From NCBI RefSeq assembly GCF_020627745.1, contig NZ_JAHDGE010000020.1, forward strand, positions 1-54,543: a stretch of 54,543 nt of DNA, in the 5' to 3' direction. Source of the stretch: Pseudooctadecabacter sp. (GTDB lineage: Bacteria > Pseudomonadota > Alphaproteobacteria > Rhodobacterales > Rhodobacteraceae). Below, piece by piece: positions 45,128 to 54,303 of this stretch (positions are counted from its first letter, which is position 1; each line of letters starts with the position of its first letter). The position numbers and the translations under genes were made by a program. Under the pieces are notes generated by a model. That model searched no databases and was not told the DNA's origin. It saw only the letters and a program-made list of their open reading frames with translations.

Positions 45128-47703
45128 TCCTTCGACGCGACCGCCTTGCGCATCTGTTCGGTCAGGGTTTCTTTGGTGAACGGCTTTTTCACCACCTGAG
45201 ACGGGGGATATTGCGACAGGATCGTGTCCACATCGCCATATCCCGTCGCCAGAACAAACGGTATCCCCAGATCATGCAGCTTTTGTGCCGCTGGCAAAGA
45301 CGTCTGGCTGCCAAGGTTCACATCAAGGACGGCCGCCGTGATCTTGCCTGCGTCAAGCACCTGAAGCGCATCATCAACGGTGCTGGTCAAGGCGACATCA
45401 GTGGCACCCAGATGGGTCAGGATGTCGGAGGCGTCCATCGCGATCACCATGTTGTCTTCAAGAACCAGAACCGGCCCCGACAGGATCGGCCCGTCCGTCG
45501 GACCGGTCGCACCAACCGCGCTATCGTCCGCGTTCTCTGACAGGACACCTGCCGTGACAAATCTGGACGGGATCATCAAATCCGCCTCAAAACCGGACAG
45601 TTTGAAATGCGTCTGGACCGTGCCACCCAATTCGAATGGAATCGTCCTGTCGATGATGGTGGATCCGAAGCCGCGCCGCGTCGGGGCCTGCACCGGCGGC
45701 CCCCCTTGTTCGCGCCACGTCACAAGAAGCGCGCCATCCTCTGCGATGGCCAGATCAATCGACAAGCGCCCGGACTGGTCGGTCAACGCGCCATATTTTG
45801 CGGAATTCGTGACCAGTTCATGGATCACAAGCGCCATGGTCGAAAACGCCTCGGGTGCCAGAAGCGGCGCATCGCCCGTGATCGTAACGCGGCCTTTCTG
45901 GCCTGCCAGATAGGCGTCCACCTCAACTTCGATCAGGTCGCGCAACGCACTGGGTGACCACGCCTGTCGGGTCAACTGGTCATGCGCCCGCGCCATGGAC
46001 TGGATCCGCCCGTCCAGCACCTTGGTGTAGCTTTCAATCGTGGCCCGTTCCGATTTGCTTTGCGAAATCAGACCTTGAATAAGATTGAGGATGTTGCGCA
46101 CGCGGTGGTTCAGTTCCGCCACCAGAAGCTCTTGTTTCTCTGCGGCGGCCTTCCGGTCTGCCGAGGCCTCATCCGTCAGTTTCAGAACAATCTCGATCAG
46201 GGAGATCCTCAGCGCCTCAGCCGCCCGCAACTCGCTTTCTGACCAGGTGGCAGAGGTTTCGCGCACCATCTCGGACCAGGCATCAAAACTTTTGCGCGGG
46301 GTCAGGCGCACGCCGTTCGGTCCGACATCTACCGGCTTGTTCGGATTGCCCGCCCATTTGACGGACTTCACAATTTCGCGGCGGAAAAAGACGATATAAT
46401 CACGCGGAGTGCGCGATATCGGCACAGCCATAAGGCCGGCAACCCTGTCCGCCATCGCGTCACCTGCAGGATAGACAGACGACAACTGATGGGTCTGGAA
46501 AATCTTGCCTGTGGGGGCCGTGTTCAAAAACCGCGCCAGCCGCTTGAATTCCTCAGCCGTGGGCGCCGCGCCGCGCGCGGTGTAGCGACCTTCTGAAAAC
46601 ACAGCGACACCGTCGCAGGATACGATCTGGGTCAATTCGTCCGCGATCACCTCAAAGCTGTTGATCAGATCGCCACCCGCTGACAGCCGCACCATCAACC
46701 GGTCATGCAAGGCCCGCGCGTCGCGTTCTTCCTCGCGGATTTCGGCCTCGACCTTGCTGCTGAGTTCGTAGGAAAAGAATTGCGCAAACAGCTCGATCGC
46801 CGTGCGTCGTTCGTAATCGACATAATTGCCGGACCTGTGATGGCAGGCAAACAACCCCCACAATTCCCCGTCCTTCAGGATCGACACCGACATGGACGCC
46901 GCGACGCCCATATTGCGCAAATATTCCAGATGGATCGGCGACACCGCACGCGTCACCGAAAGCGACAGGTCAAGCCGTTCGCCATTGGGGTTCTTTTGCG
47001 GAACGATGGGCGAAACCGCACCGTCCACATCTGCAATCAGACGCAGGATGCTGCGTTTGTACAATGCGCGCGCCTGCTTGGGGATGTCGCTGGCAGGATA
47101 CCGCAAGCCAAGGAACGGCTCCATGTCCCGTGCCAGACGTTCTGCGATCACCTCACCCGATCCGTCCTCGGCAAAGCGGTAAACCATCACCCGGTCAAAT
47201 CCGGACAGGACCTGCATCGCGGTGGCTGCCTCCTGTGCGGCGGCCAGAACCGTATCCTTACGGGCCACCCGCGCAATCAGCGGCTGGACAAGCGCCAGAT
47301 CATCCCGGTTACGCTGGGCGATCTTGGGTTCGAATTCGAAAATAAAGGTCTCACCCGTGCTGTGTATCGACACATCAAACAATGTCCCGTTTCGCAACAC
47401 GTCATAGCCGAACAGACGGCTGACACCGGCCGCTGATGTGCTGATCTGCAGCTTGGATCGCAGGTCATGGATCGTGCCGGCATTCAAAAGTTCGCTTAAC
47501 CTTTGTCCCACGGACGCGTCGGGATCAAGGCCCAGCAAGTCCGCGCAGTTTTGCGACATGTGACTGATCATCATGTCGGACGACGTGGAAATCAGACACC
47601 CGTAGGACTGGACATGCCCCAACAGATGGATCTGTTCCTTGTCGCAATTCGTCAGATCAACCTGCAGGTCGTCGTCGTCCATTTTGAAATCTGTCCGGCT
47701 CAT
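45124..47703 (-). CDS. bphP: bacteriophytochrome with HWE histidine kinase and receiver
   Basis: An 859-residue red/far-red photoreceptor. The N-terminal PAS domain carries the biliverdin-attaching Cys20 (LTNCDKEQIHLLGHVQSYG). The GAF domain has YPASDIPKQARALY with the key Asp, and the chromophore-pocket SPIHLEYLRNMGV. The PHY tongue has PRKSF. The kinase from about residue 530 is of the HWE type: ELNHRVRNILNLIQ, HELVTNSAKYGAL, WREQGG. A C-terminal receiver has VLEDNMVIAMD, AVLDVNLG and KKPF. Photosensor, kinase and receiver are complete. The start overlaps bphO by four bases. No separate output gene is adjacent. Confidence 0.96.
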   Translation of the reverse strand: MSRTDFKMDDDDLQVDLTNCDKEQIHLLGHVQSYGCLISTSSDMMISHMSQNCADLLGLDPDASVGQRLSELLNAGTIHDLRSKLQISTSAAGVSRLFGYDVLRNGTLFDVSIHSTGETFIFEFEPKIAQRNRDDLALVQPLIARVARKDTVLAAAQEAATAMQVLSGFDRVMVYRFAEDGSGEVIAERLARDMEPFLGLRYPASDIPKQARALYKRSILRLIADVDGAVSPIVPQKNPNGERLDLSLSVTRAVSPIHLEYLRNMGVAASMSVSILKDGELWGLFACHHRSGNYVDYERRTAIELFAQFFSYELSSKVEAEIREEERDARALHDRLMVRLSAGGDLINSFEVIADELTQIVSCDGVAVFSEGRYTARGAAPTAEEFKRLARFLNTAPTGKIFQTHQLSSVYPAGDAMADRVAGLMAVPISRTPRDYIVFFRREIVKSVKWAGNPNKPVDVGPNGVRLTPRKSFDAWSEMVRETSATWSESELRAAEALRISLIEIVLKLTDEASADRKAAAEKQELLVAELNHRVRNILNLIQGLISQSKSERATIESYTKVLDGRIQSMARAHDQLTRQAWSPSALRDLIEVEVDAYLAGQKGRVTITGDAPLLAPEAFSTMALVIHELVTNSAKYGALTDQSGRLSIDLAIAEDGALLVTWREQGGPPVQAPTRRGFGSTIIDRTIPFELGGTVQTHFKLSGFEADLMIPSRFVTAGVLSENADDSAVGATGPTDGPILSGPVLVLEDNMVIAMDASDILTHLGATDVALTSTVDDALQVLDAGKITAAVLDVNLGSQTSLPAAQKLHDLGIPFVLATGYGDVDTILSQYPPSQVVKKPFTKETLTEQMRKAVASKD

Positions 47704-48269
47704 GAGGCACGCACCTTATCTGTCATGTCTGTGTTGGCAACCGCCAGCGCCGCCCGCAGGAAAAGCCCGAAGAGGGCAGAGGTGTCGCGCACAATCGTTT
47801 CGGCGCGGGGGCTGTCAGAGGGTACATCCGCAAGGGCATCACACACGGCGCGCCAACGCCCCTTGACCGGTTCAAGCGTAAAGTAGGCATTCGCAGTATT
47901 CACAACCGCATCACCGGACGAGGCCCACCGCCGCGCCAGAATTTTGCTGCCCAGACGGGACCCTTCAATCAGGTAAGCGCAGGCCAGCCCATCAATCGGG
48001 CCCGAGATGACCGGTGAAAGGTCGGTGGGCCGCCCGCCAAGCACTTTCAGGTCGGCGTCGATGCGGTCGATCATATCGGTGAGGCCGGCGGCCGTGTCGC
48101 TGTCTTGATCGCTCACATGGCGCATCTGACTGAAACAGGCGTGATGGACTTCAAGAAAAAGGCGCAGCCCGTCCCGCGTTGCCACGTCAAATTCGGACAA
48201 AGCATGGTCCACGCGGGAATGATCCAGCTGGGTGCGGTCCTTGAGGATATGACGAAAATCCGGTGCCAT
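47700..48269 (-). CDS. bphO: biliverdin-producing heme oxygenase (BphO)
   Basis: A 189-residue enzyme that opens heme to biliverdin IXa, the chromophore of the phytochrome encoded immediately downstream. The proximal heme ligand is His17 (LKDRTQLDHSRVDHAL) and the distal helix is CAYLIEGSRLGSKILARR. The Shine-Dalgarno AAAGGAG sits unusually far, about 13 bases, upstream of the ATG. First gene of bphO-bphP; promoter expected in the 132-base gap to urtE. Confidence 0.92.
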   Translation of the reverse strand: MAPDFRHILKDRTQLDHSRVDHALSEFDVATRDGLRLFLEVHHACFSQMRHVSDQDSDTAAGLTDMIDRIDADLKVLGGRPTDLSPVISGPIDGLACAYLIEGSRLGSKILARRWASSGDAVVNTANAYFTLEPVKGRWRAVCDALADVPSDSPRAETIVRDTSALFGLFLRAALAVANTDMTDKVRAS

Positions 48270-48401
48270 TCTTGGTGAAGGACTCCTTTCCCGTACCCCA
48301 GCGGTCTTAACTTAAAAGACAACGGCAGGTGGCGTCCAGCCTTCCTTACAGTCATCGTCTGTTTTAGCTGACAGGGGCCGGGCGGCAAAAGTCTGGTAAA
48401 G

Positions 48402-49097
48402 TCAAAGGGCAAGCGCCTCAAGCAAGGCCGTACGATCTGTTTCGGCTTTGGGAAAGGACGACTTTATCTCGCCCCGCTGCATGACGTGAAAATGGTCCGC
48501 ATTGGAAAAGGCAAATTCGAAATTCTGCTCCACCAGAAGGATCGCCATATCGCCGCGATCGCGCAAAACATTCAGCGTCCGGCCGATCATCTGGATGATA
48601 TTGGGCTGGATGCCTTCCGTCGGTTCGTCCAGCAACAACACTTTGGGCCGCGCAATCAGGGCACGGGCGATGGACAGCTGCTGTTGCTGCCCGCCCGACA
48701 AATCCCCACCGCGCCGCGCCTTCATTTCGGCCAGCACCGGAAACAGATCGTAAATGTCATCCGGCACGCGGTGATCGGATTTCGGCAGACAGGCAAAGCC
48801 GGTTTCAAGGTTTTCCTGCACCGTCATCAACGGAAAAATCTCGCGCCCTTGGGGGACGTACCCCACGCCTGCCTTCGCGGCATTCGCCGCTTTGCCGGAC
48901 GCAAGCGTGCCCCCGTCAAGGGTCACTGTGCCCGTCGCGAAAGGATGGCGGCCCGCAATCGCCTTGAGCAAGCTGGTCTTGCCGACCCCGTTCGTGCCCG
49001 TCACACAGGTGATCCGGCCCACGGGCGCGGTCAACGTCACATCGTGCAAAATCTGGCTTTGCCCGTATTTGAGCGTCAGCCCCTTAATGTCCAGCAT
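48402..49097 (-). CDS. urtE: urea ABC transporter ATP-binding protein UrtE
   Basis: A 231-residue ATPase. Walker A TGTNGVGKTS, signature LSGGQQQQLSIARALI and Walker B VLLLDEPTEGIQPNI (the LivF/UrtE-specific TEGIQPN) are present. The start at 49097 (MLDIKGLTLKYGQSQ) overlaps urtD by 14 bases; a frame start at 49121 is too early. Last gene of urtABCDE. Confidence 0.96.
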   Translation of the reverse strand: MLDIKGLTLKYGQSQILHDVTLTAPVGRITCVTGTNGVGKTSLLKAIAGRHPFATGTVTLDGGTLASGKAANAAKAGVGYVPQGREIFPLMTVQENLETGFACLPKSDHRVPDDIYDLFPVLAEMKARRGGDLSGGQQQQLSIARALIARPKVLLLDEPTEGIQPNIIQMIGRTLNVLRDRGDMAILLVEQNFEFAFSNADHFHVMQRGEIKSSFPKAETDRTALLEALAL

Positions 49098-49839
49098 CTG
49101 ATCGCCCCAAATACACATCAACCACCGTCGGGTCCTTCGTCACATGGTCAAGTGACCCTTCCGCCAGGACCGATCCTTCGTGCAGCACGGTCACTTTACA
49201 GTTCAACCGGCGCACAAATTCCATGTCATGTTCGACCACAATCACCGCACGGGTTTCTGCCGCCTTGCGCAGGATGTCGGTGGTGTGCTCGCGTTCCTGG
49301 GCGGTCATACCGGCGGCGGGTTCATCGACCAGAAGCAAACGTGGGCTTTGCGCCAGCAGCATCCCGATTTCCAGCCATTGTTTCTGCCCGTGGCTCAACT
49401 CCCCCGCGGGGCGGGTCAGGTGATCGGTCAGGTTGATTTCCTCTGCGATCTCCTCGATCCGGGCGGCCCCTGCGGTGGTCTTGCGATAAAACAGCACCGC
49501 AAAGGGACCGCGCGGATTTCTCAGCGCCATGGCCAGATTTTCGCGCACGGTCTGCGCCTCGAACACTGTGGGTTTCTGGAACTTGCGGCCAATGCCCAAC
49601 ATGGCAATCCGGCTTTCGGACATGCCAAGAAGGGACCGGTTGTCTTCCCCGAACAGGATCTTGCCTTCGTCCGGTTTGGTCTTGCCGGTGATGATATCCA
49701 TGAAGGTGGTTTTGCCTGCCCCGTTGGGGCCAATGACGGCACGCAACTCAGGTTCGCCAATTTGCAGGGACAGATTGTTGATGGCCTTGAACCCGTCAAA
49801 GGATTTCGTAATGCCGGACATTTCCAGAAGCGATTTCAT
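49084..49839 (-). CDS. urtD: urea ABC transporter ATP-binding protein UrtD
   Basis: A 251-residue ATPase of the LivG branch. Walker A GPNGAGKTTFMDIITGKT, signature LSHGQKQWLEIGMLLA (the SHGQKQWLEIG form typical of UrtD) and LLLVDEPAAGMTAQE. It closes with VVDVYLGR. The start overlaps the urtC stop by four bases. Confidence 0.97.
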   Translation of the reverse strand: MKSLLEMSGITKSFDGFKAINNLSLQIGEPELRAVIGPNGAGKTTFMDIITGKTKPDEGKILFGEDNRSLLGMSESRIAMLGIGRKFQKPTVFEAQTVRENLAMALRNPRGPFAVLFYRKTTAGAARIEEIAEEINLTDHLTRPAGELSHGQKQWLEIGMLLAQSPRLLLVDEPAAGMTAQEREHTTDILRKAAETRAVIVVEHDMEFVRRLNCKVTVLHEGSVLAEGSLDHVTKDPTVVDVYLGRSDAGH

Positions 49840-51008
49840 GACTTGCGCACCAATTTGTCAAAGAGCCCGCCTATGCCTTGGGGCGCGAACAAGGTGACAG
49901 CCACAAAGGTCAGCCCCAACAGCACCAGCCACCAATCGACCCAGTTGATCACATAAAAACCAAGGTCCACGCTGGGCGCGCCGCCGCCTGTGAACCAGCT
50001 GGACAACAAAGACACCACAGCCGCCCCGATGACTGCCCCGTAAAGCCGCCCCCGCCCGCCGATGGCGACCCAGACCGCCAGATAGATCGACGCGATGGGC
50101 GCGATTTCCGCCGGATTGATGATCCCCGCCTGCGGGTAATACAGCGCCCCCGCGATCCCCGCGATCACCGCCGTCAGCGTAAAGACGAACAGCTTATAGC
50201 TTTCGACATGGTAGCCCAAGAACCGCACGCGGCTTTCATCGTCGCGAATGGCCTGAATGATGTTGCCCAGCTTGCTGTCGGTGATCCATGCAAACAGCAG
50301 GTAGCCCAGCGCCAGTGCGGCCGCCGACGTCAGAAAGAACGCGATTGAAACAACATCCTGTCCCGTGTCATCGAACCCCGGAATGTTTTGCAACCCGGAC
50401 AGCCCGTTGTTGCCCCGCAAGCCGCTGTCGTTCTGGAACAGATACAGCGCCAGCGCCAAAGTCATGGCCTGCGTCAGAATAGACAGATACACGCCGGTGA
50501 CACGGCTGCGAAACGCCAGCCAGCCAAAGACCAGCGCCAACAGGCCGGGCACCAGCACCACCAGCGCCAGTTGGATCCACAGATGATCGGCAAAGGCCCA
50601 CAAAAGCGGGAATTCCGATGACCCGACGACGCCAAAAATCTGGTTGCCAATGGCGTCCGACACCTCCTGCGGGGTGGGTGGAATGACCTGCCCGGCAAGG
50701 CTGTCGATCACAATGATCTCCGTGCGCGCATACATCAGCCACATGCCGATGGCATAGCCGCCGATGCCGAAGAAGGCGAAGTGCCCAAGGCTCAGGATGC
50801 CGCAATACCCCCAGACCACGTCCATCGCGATGGCGACCAGACATAGGCACAGCGTCTTGCCCAGGGTTTTGACAAAGGACGTCGATATCAGGCCCACGCC
50901 CGATGCCTCCGACAGGACCGCGACGATGGCCGTGAACAGCCCCAAGGCGGCGAGGAAATACAGCACCGAAGGATTGCGCGCGACGAAAGACTTGCGTGTT
51001 GGTGTCAT
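49836..51008 (-). CDS. urtC: urea ABC transporter permease UrtC
   Basis: A 390-residue inner-membrane permease of the LivM branch, with about ten hydrophobic helices. WGYCGILSLGHFAFFGIGGYAIGMW and NNGLSGLQNIPGF are typical of UrtC. It starts three bases after the urtB stop. Confidence 0.96.
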   Translation of the reverse strand: MTPTRKSFVARNPSVLYFLAALGLFTAIVAVLSEASGVGLISTSFVKTLGKTLCLCLVAIAMDVVWGYCGILSLGHFAFFGIGGYAIGMWLMYARTEIIVIDSLAGQVIPPTPQEVSDAIGNQIFGVVGSSEFPLLWAFADHLWIQLALVVLVPGLLALVFGWLAFRSRVTGVYLSILTQAMTLALALYLFQNDSGLRGNNGLSGLQNIPGFDDTGQDVVSIAFFLTSAAALALGYLLFAWITDSKLGNIIQAIRDDESRVRFLGYHVESYKLFVFTLTAVIAGIAGALYYPQAGIINPAEIAPIASIYLAVWVAIGGRGRLYGAVIGAAVVSLLSSWFTGGGAPSVDLGFYVINWVDWWLVLLGLTFVAVTLFAPQGIGGLFDKLVRKS

Positions 51009-51011
51009 GGT

Positions 51012-52940
51012 TTAATCCGCCGCCGCACGGCCCTTGGGCGCGACAATGCCCTTGGGTCGGAATTGAATGAACAGGATGATGAACAAGATCATGTAGGTCT
51101 GGGCCGCCAGCGTGTTGGACGGGTTCAGGAATTCGATCCCCTTTTGCAGGAACCCGATCAGACCGGCCCCCGCCAAAGTGCCCCAGACGTTACCGACCCC
51201 GCCCACAACCACGGTCATGAAGGACTGCACGATGTAATCCGCGCCCATCTCTGACGTGACTTTCGCATAAAGGCCGATGGCCACACCGGCCACGCCCGCA
51301 ATCCCTGATCCCAGCCCGAAGGTCAGCATGTTGATGCGGTCGGGATTGATCCCCATGGACGCCGCCATACCGGGGTTCTGCGTGACCGCCCGCACCTCAA
51401 GCCCCAGCCGTGTGCGTTTGAGGATATAGAGCAACGCCACCAGAAAGATCAGCGCCATCACGAAGATCGCAATGCGGATCGTGCTGATCTGGATGACGTC
51501 GGAAATCACCCAAGCGCCGCTCAGCCAATCGGGCGACGTGAGGGGGCGTGCCTGCGTGCCAAAGATGTTCTTGGCGATCTGTTGCAGGGCGATGGAAATG
51601 CCGAACGTGGCCAACAATGTCTCAAGCGGGCGGTGATAAAGGTGGCGGATGATCAAGCGTTCCATCGCCACCCCTGCCCCGAAGGTCAGCGCAAAGGCCA
51701 GCGGCAAGGCGACCAGAATGGACACGGTGTAATCCGGCACAAACAGTTGCACCACATAGCCCGTATAGGCGCCCATCATGATGAATTCGCCATGCGCCAT
51801 GTTGATGACGCCCATTTGGCCAAACGTAATGGCAAGCCCGATGGCCGCCAGAAAATAAATCGACGCAAGGGACAGCCCGTCCAGCGTCATATCCACCGTT
51901 TGCGCCCAGCCCACGCGGGTCTCGACTGTGTCGAGGGTCGCGCGGGCGGCTTGGGTGACGGCGGTGTCGGTTTCGACATATTGGGCGAAAAAGACGTGGG
52001 ATTGCAGGGCTGCGGCCACGTCGTCTTGCGTCACCAAAGGCGGCACCAGATCAGCACGGGCCAAAGCGGCGTAGGCGTCTTCACGTGCCGCGTCGGTGTT
52101 CAGCGATGCCACGGGCACCGTGCCCACGCGACCCTCTGCGATATTGGCCTCAAGGGCTGCGCGGATGTCACCGGCGCTGACCAAAGCGGGGGCCAGACCC
52201 GCGTCGACCAGAATTTGATAAGACGCCTCGGGCGCATCTGCGGGGTCGTAGAGTTCAGCGATATTCACGTCAGGTAGGGTTTCGGCGACCTCATCCGTGG
52301 TTGCCAAAATCTGGCTCAGCACCGCGCGTGCCTCAACCGACGTGTCAGCGGCCAGCGTTTCGATCGCTGTTACACGTGCCGCAGTGTCCTCACTAAAACG
52401 GGCGGTCAGGAAGGTGATGAGTTGCTCTTTGCGGGCACGGATGCCTGCGTCGGCTTCGCCCTCCAGCGATGCAATCAGGGGTGCAAGTTGTTCGGCCTCC
52501 CCCCTGCGCGCGATACTCTCCAACGCAGCTTGTCGGCGCGCAGGGTCGGGATCGGACAGTTGGAACTGCACGAGGGCCGTGCCGATCACCCGCCGCACGC
52601 CGCCGTTGGGGCGCAGCTGGGTAAAGCCGCCTGCATCCACCGACGTTTCATCGCCTGTGTCCACATCGCGAATAATCAGGGCATCGCCCTCTTCGGCACC
52701 AATGTAAAACAGCCCCGTGGCATCATCCTGCCAGACATTCCGCCCGGCCCATTCTTCCAAAAACACCGGCACTTGCGGCAGGCCGGAGGCCACCAGATCG
52801 TCCAACATCACGCTGACCGACCGACGCGACGGCTTGGCCACCTCATCCGCGTGGGTCTGCAGCAAGGCCTGCAAATCTTGGGCCGCGACGCTGACGGCAG
52901 ACAGCAGCATCAGGATCATGCCGAACACAAGGCGCATCAT
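51012..52940 (-). CDS. urtB: urea ABC transporter permease UrtB with periplasmic N-terminal domain
   Basis: A 642-residue protein. A signal sequence (MMRLVFGMILMLLSAVSVAAQ) is followed by a long periplasmic region to about residue 345 with HEAT-like helical repeats (ARRQAALESIARRGEAEQLAPL; AAVTAIETLAADTSVEARAVL type), then the LivH-like permease (GLAITFGQMGVINMAHGEF; GLGSGIAGVAGVAIGL). The N-terminal extension is known in proteobacterial UrtB proteins but is long here. Start placed at 52940 or 52937 by the signal; no good ribosome-binding site is visible. Confidence 0.92.
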   Translation of the reverse strand: MMRLVFGMILMLLSAVSVAAQDLQALLQTHADEVAKPSRRSVSVMLDDLVASGLPQVPVFLEEWAGRNVWQDDATGLFYIGAEEGDALIIRDVDTGDETSVDAGGFTQLRPNGGVRRVIGTALVQFQLSDPDPARRQAALESIARRGEAEQLAPLIASLEGEADAGIRARKEQLITFLTARFSEDTAARVTAIETLAADTSVEARAVLSQILATTDEVAETLPDVNIAELYDPADAPEASYQILVDAGLAPALVSAGDIRAALEANIAEGRVGTVPVASLNTDAAREDAYAALARADLVPPLVTQDDVAAALQSHVFFAQYVETDTAVTQAARATLDTVETRVGWAQTVDMTLDGLSLASIYFLAAIGLAITFGQMGVINMAHGEFIMMGAYTGYVVQLFVPDYTVSILVALPLAFALTFGAGVAMERLIIRHLYHRPLETLLATFGISIALQQIAKNIFGTQARPLTSPDWLSGAWVISDVIQISTIRIAIFVMALIFLVALLYILKRTRLGLEVRAVTQNPGMAASMGINPDRINMLTFGLGSGIAGVAGVAIGLYAKVTSEMGADYIVQSFMTVVVGGVGNVWGTLAGAGLIGFLQKGIEFLNPSNTLAAQTYMILFIILFIQFRPKGIVAPKGRAAAD

Positions 52941-52983
52941 CGGGGGGGACTTTCTGAATTCGGGGAAAGGTCTTCGAGGGACA

Positions 52984-53008
52984 GGGCGCGGCAAAAACCG
53001 CCGCGCCC
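52984..53008 (-). other. urtA-urtB intergenic hairpin
   Basis: GGGCGCGGC (52984-52992) and GCCGCGCCC (53000-53008) pair perfectly over nine bases with a seven-base loop. No T-run follows on the minus strand, so it is more likely to protect the urtA mRNA end or slow transcription than to terminate it. Confidence 0.65.
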
Positions 53009-53019
53009 CATCGCACGTC

Positions 53020-54303
53020 TTAGTAGTTCGAGGTCAGCTGAACGCAGGTCTCGGTTTCGGTGTTGTACATGCCGCAACCAAGGTCCTTCCAATCGGAGGT
53101 CAGGACTGCGGATTCAGGCAGGTAGTCCGTCCATGCGTCGCCGGGCACTTCGGATGTCTGGCTGATGATGTCGAACTGGCCGTCCGCTGTGATCTCACCG
53201 ATCAGAACAGGCTTGGCGAGGTGGTGGTTCGGCAACATAACCGCCGTGCCGCCTGTCAGGTTCGGGAATTCCTGCCCGTACATCGCGGTGCGGACCGCAT
53301 CGACATCCGTGGTGCCTGCGTCTTCAACCGCGTTCACCCACATGTTGAAGCCGATATAATGGGCCTCCATCGGGTCATTGGTCACACGCTCATCGCCCAT
53401 GGCGGCCTTCCATGCGGTCACCCACTCGTCGTTCAGCTCGGATTCGGCGGACTGGAAGTAGTTCCAAGCGGCCAGATGCCCCACAAGGTCGGACGTATCC
53501 AGACCCGACAGTTCTTCCTCACCCACGGAGAAGGCGACCACGGGAATATCGTCGGCGGAAATGCCTGCCGCAGCCAGTTCTTTATAAAAGCCGATGTTGG
53601 CATCGCCGTTGATCGTGGAAATCACGCCCACCTGGCTGCCGTCCGCGCCCAGTTCAACCACATCGGCCACAATCGTGGACCAATCGGAATGACCAAACGG
53701 CGTATAGTTCACGAAGATGTCCTCTTCGGCGATGCCATTGTCGATCAGGTATTGTTCAAGGATGTTGTTGGTCGTGCGCGGGTAGACATAGTCGGTGCCC
53801 AGCAGCGCGAACTTTTCAACGCCCAGCTCTTCCAGGAAATAATCCGTCGCAGGGATCGCCTGCTGGTTGGGCGCGGCACCTGTGTAGAACACATTGCGCG
53901 AGGATTCCTCGCCTTCATACTGCACGGGGTAGAACATCAGCCCGTTCAATTCTTCCAGAACCGGCAGCGCGGATTTGCGCGACACGGAGGTCCAGGACCC
54001 GAAAATCACGTCAACTTCGGACACGGTCAGCAATTCGCGCGCTTTTTCCGCAAACAAGGGCCAGTCAGAGGCCGGGTCAACAACAACTGCCTCGATCTCG
54101 CATCCCAAAAGGCCGCCTGCCTCGTTTTGCTGGGCAATCAGCAGTTCCATGGTGTCTTTGAGGGTCGTCTCGGAAATGGCCATCGTGCCGGACAGTGAAT
54201 GCAACACGCCGACTTTGATCGGGTCGGCACAGTCTGCCGCTGCGGCACCGGCGACCATCAGGCTGAACGCTGTGGACAGGGTAAGTTTTGTGGTGGTCTT
54301 CAT
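53020..54303 (-). CDS. urtA: urea ABC transporter substrate-binding protein UrtA
   Basis: A 427-residue periplasmic binding protein of the Leu/Ile/Val-type clan. Signal peptide MKTTTKLTLSTAFSLMVAGAAAA. IKVGVLHSLSGTMAISETTLKD and the GSWTSVSRKSALPVLE block are diagnostic for UrtA against amino-acid binders. It heads urtABCDE. The ATG is preceded by GGGGATACATCC. Confidence 0.97.
   Translation of the reverse strand: MKTTTKLTLSTAFSLMVAGAAAADCADPIKVGVLHSLSGTMAISETTLKDTMELLIAQQNEAGGLLGCEIEAVVVDPASDWPLFAEKARELLTVSEVDVIFGSWTSVSRKSALPVLEELNGLMFYPVQYEGEESSRNVFYTGAAPNQQAIPATDYFLEELGVEKFALLGTDYVYPRTTNNILEQYLIDNGIAEEDIFVNYTPFGHSDWSTIVADVVELGADGSQVGVISTINGDANIGFYKELAAAGISADDIPVVAFSVGEEELSGLDTSDLVGHLAAWNYFQSAESELNDEWVTAWKAAMGDERVTNDPMEAHYIGFNMWVNAVEDAGTTDVDAVRTAMYGQEFPNLTGGTAVMLPNHHLAKPVLIGEITADGQFDIISQTSEVPGDAWTDYLPESAVLTSDWKDLGCGMYNTETETCVQLTSNY

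Noticed and set aside
49084-49100. Further copy of the GTATTTGG dispersed motif at the urtD end
   Set aside because: It encodes the conserved C-terminal VYLGR of UrtD, so the match is explained by coding.
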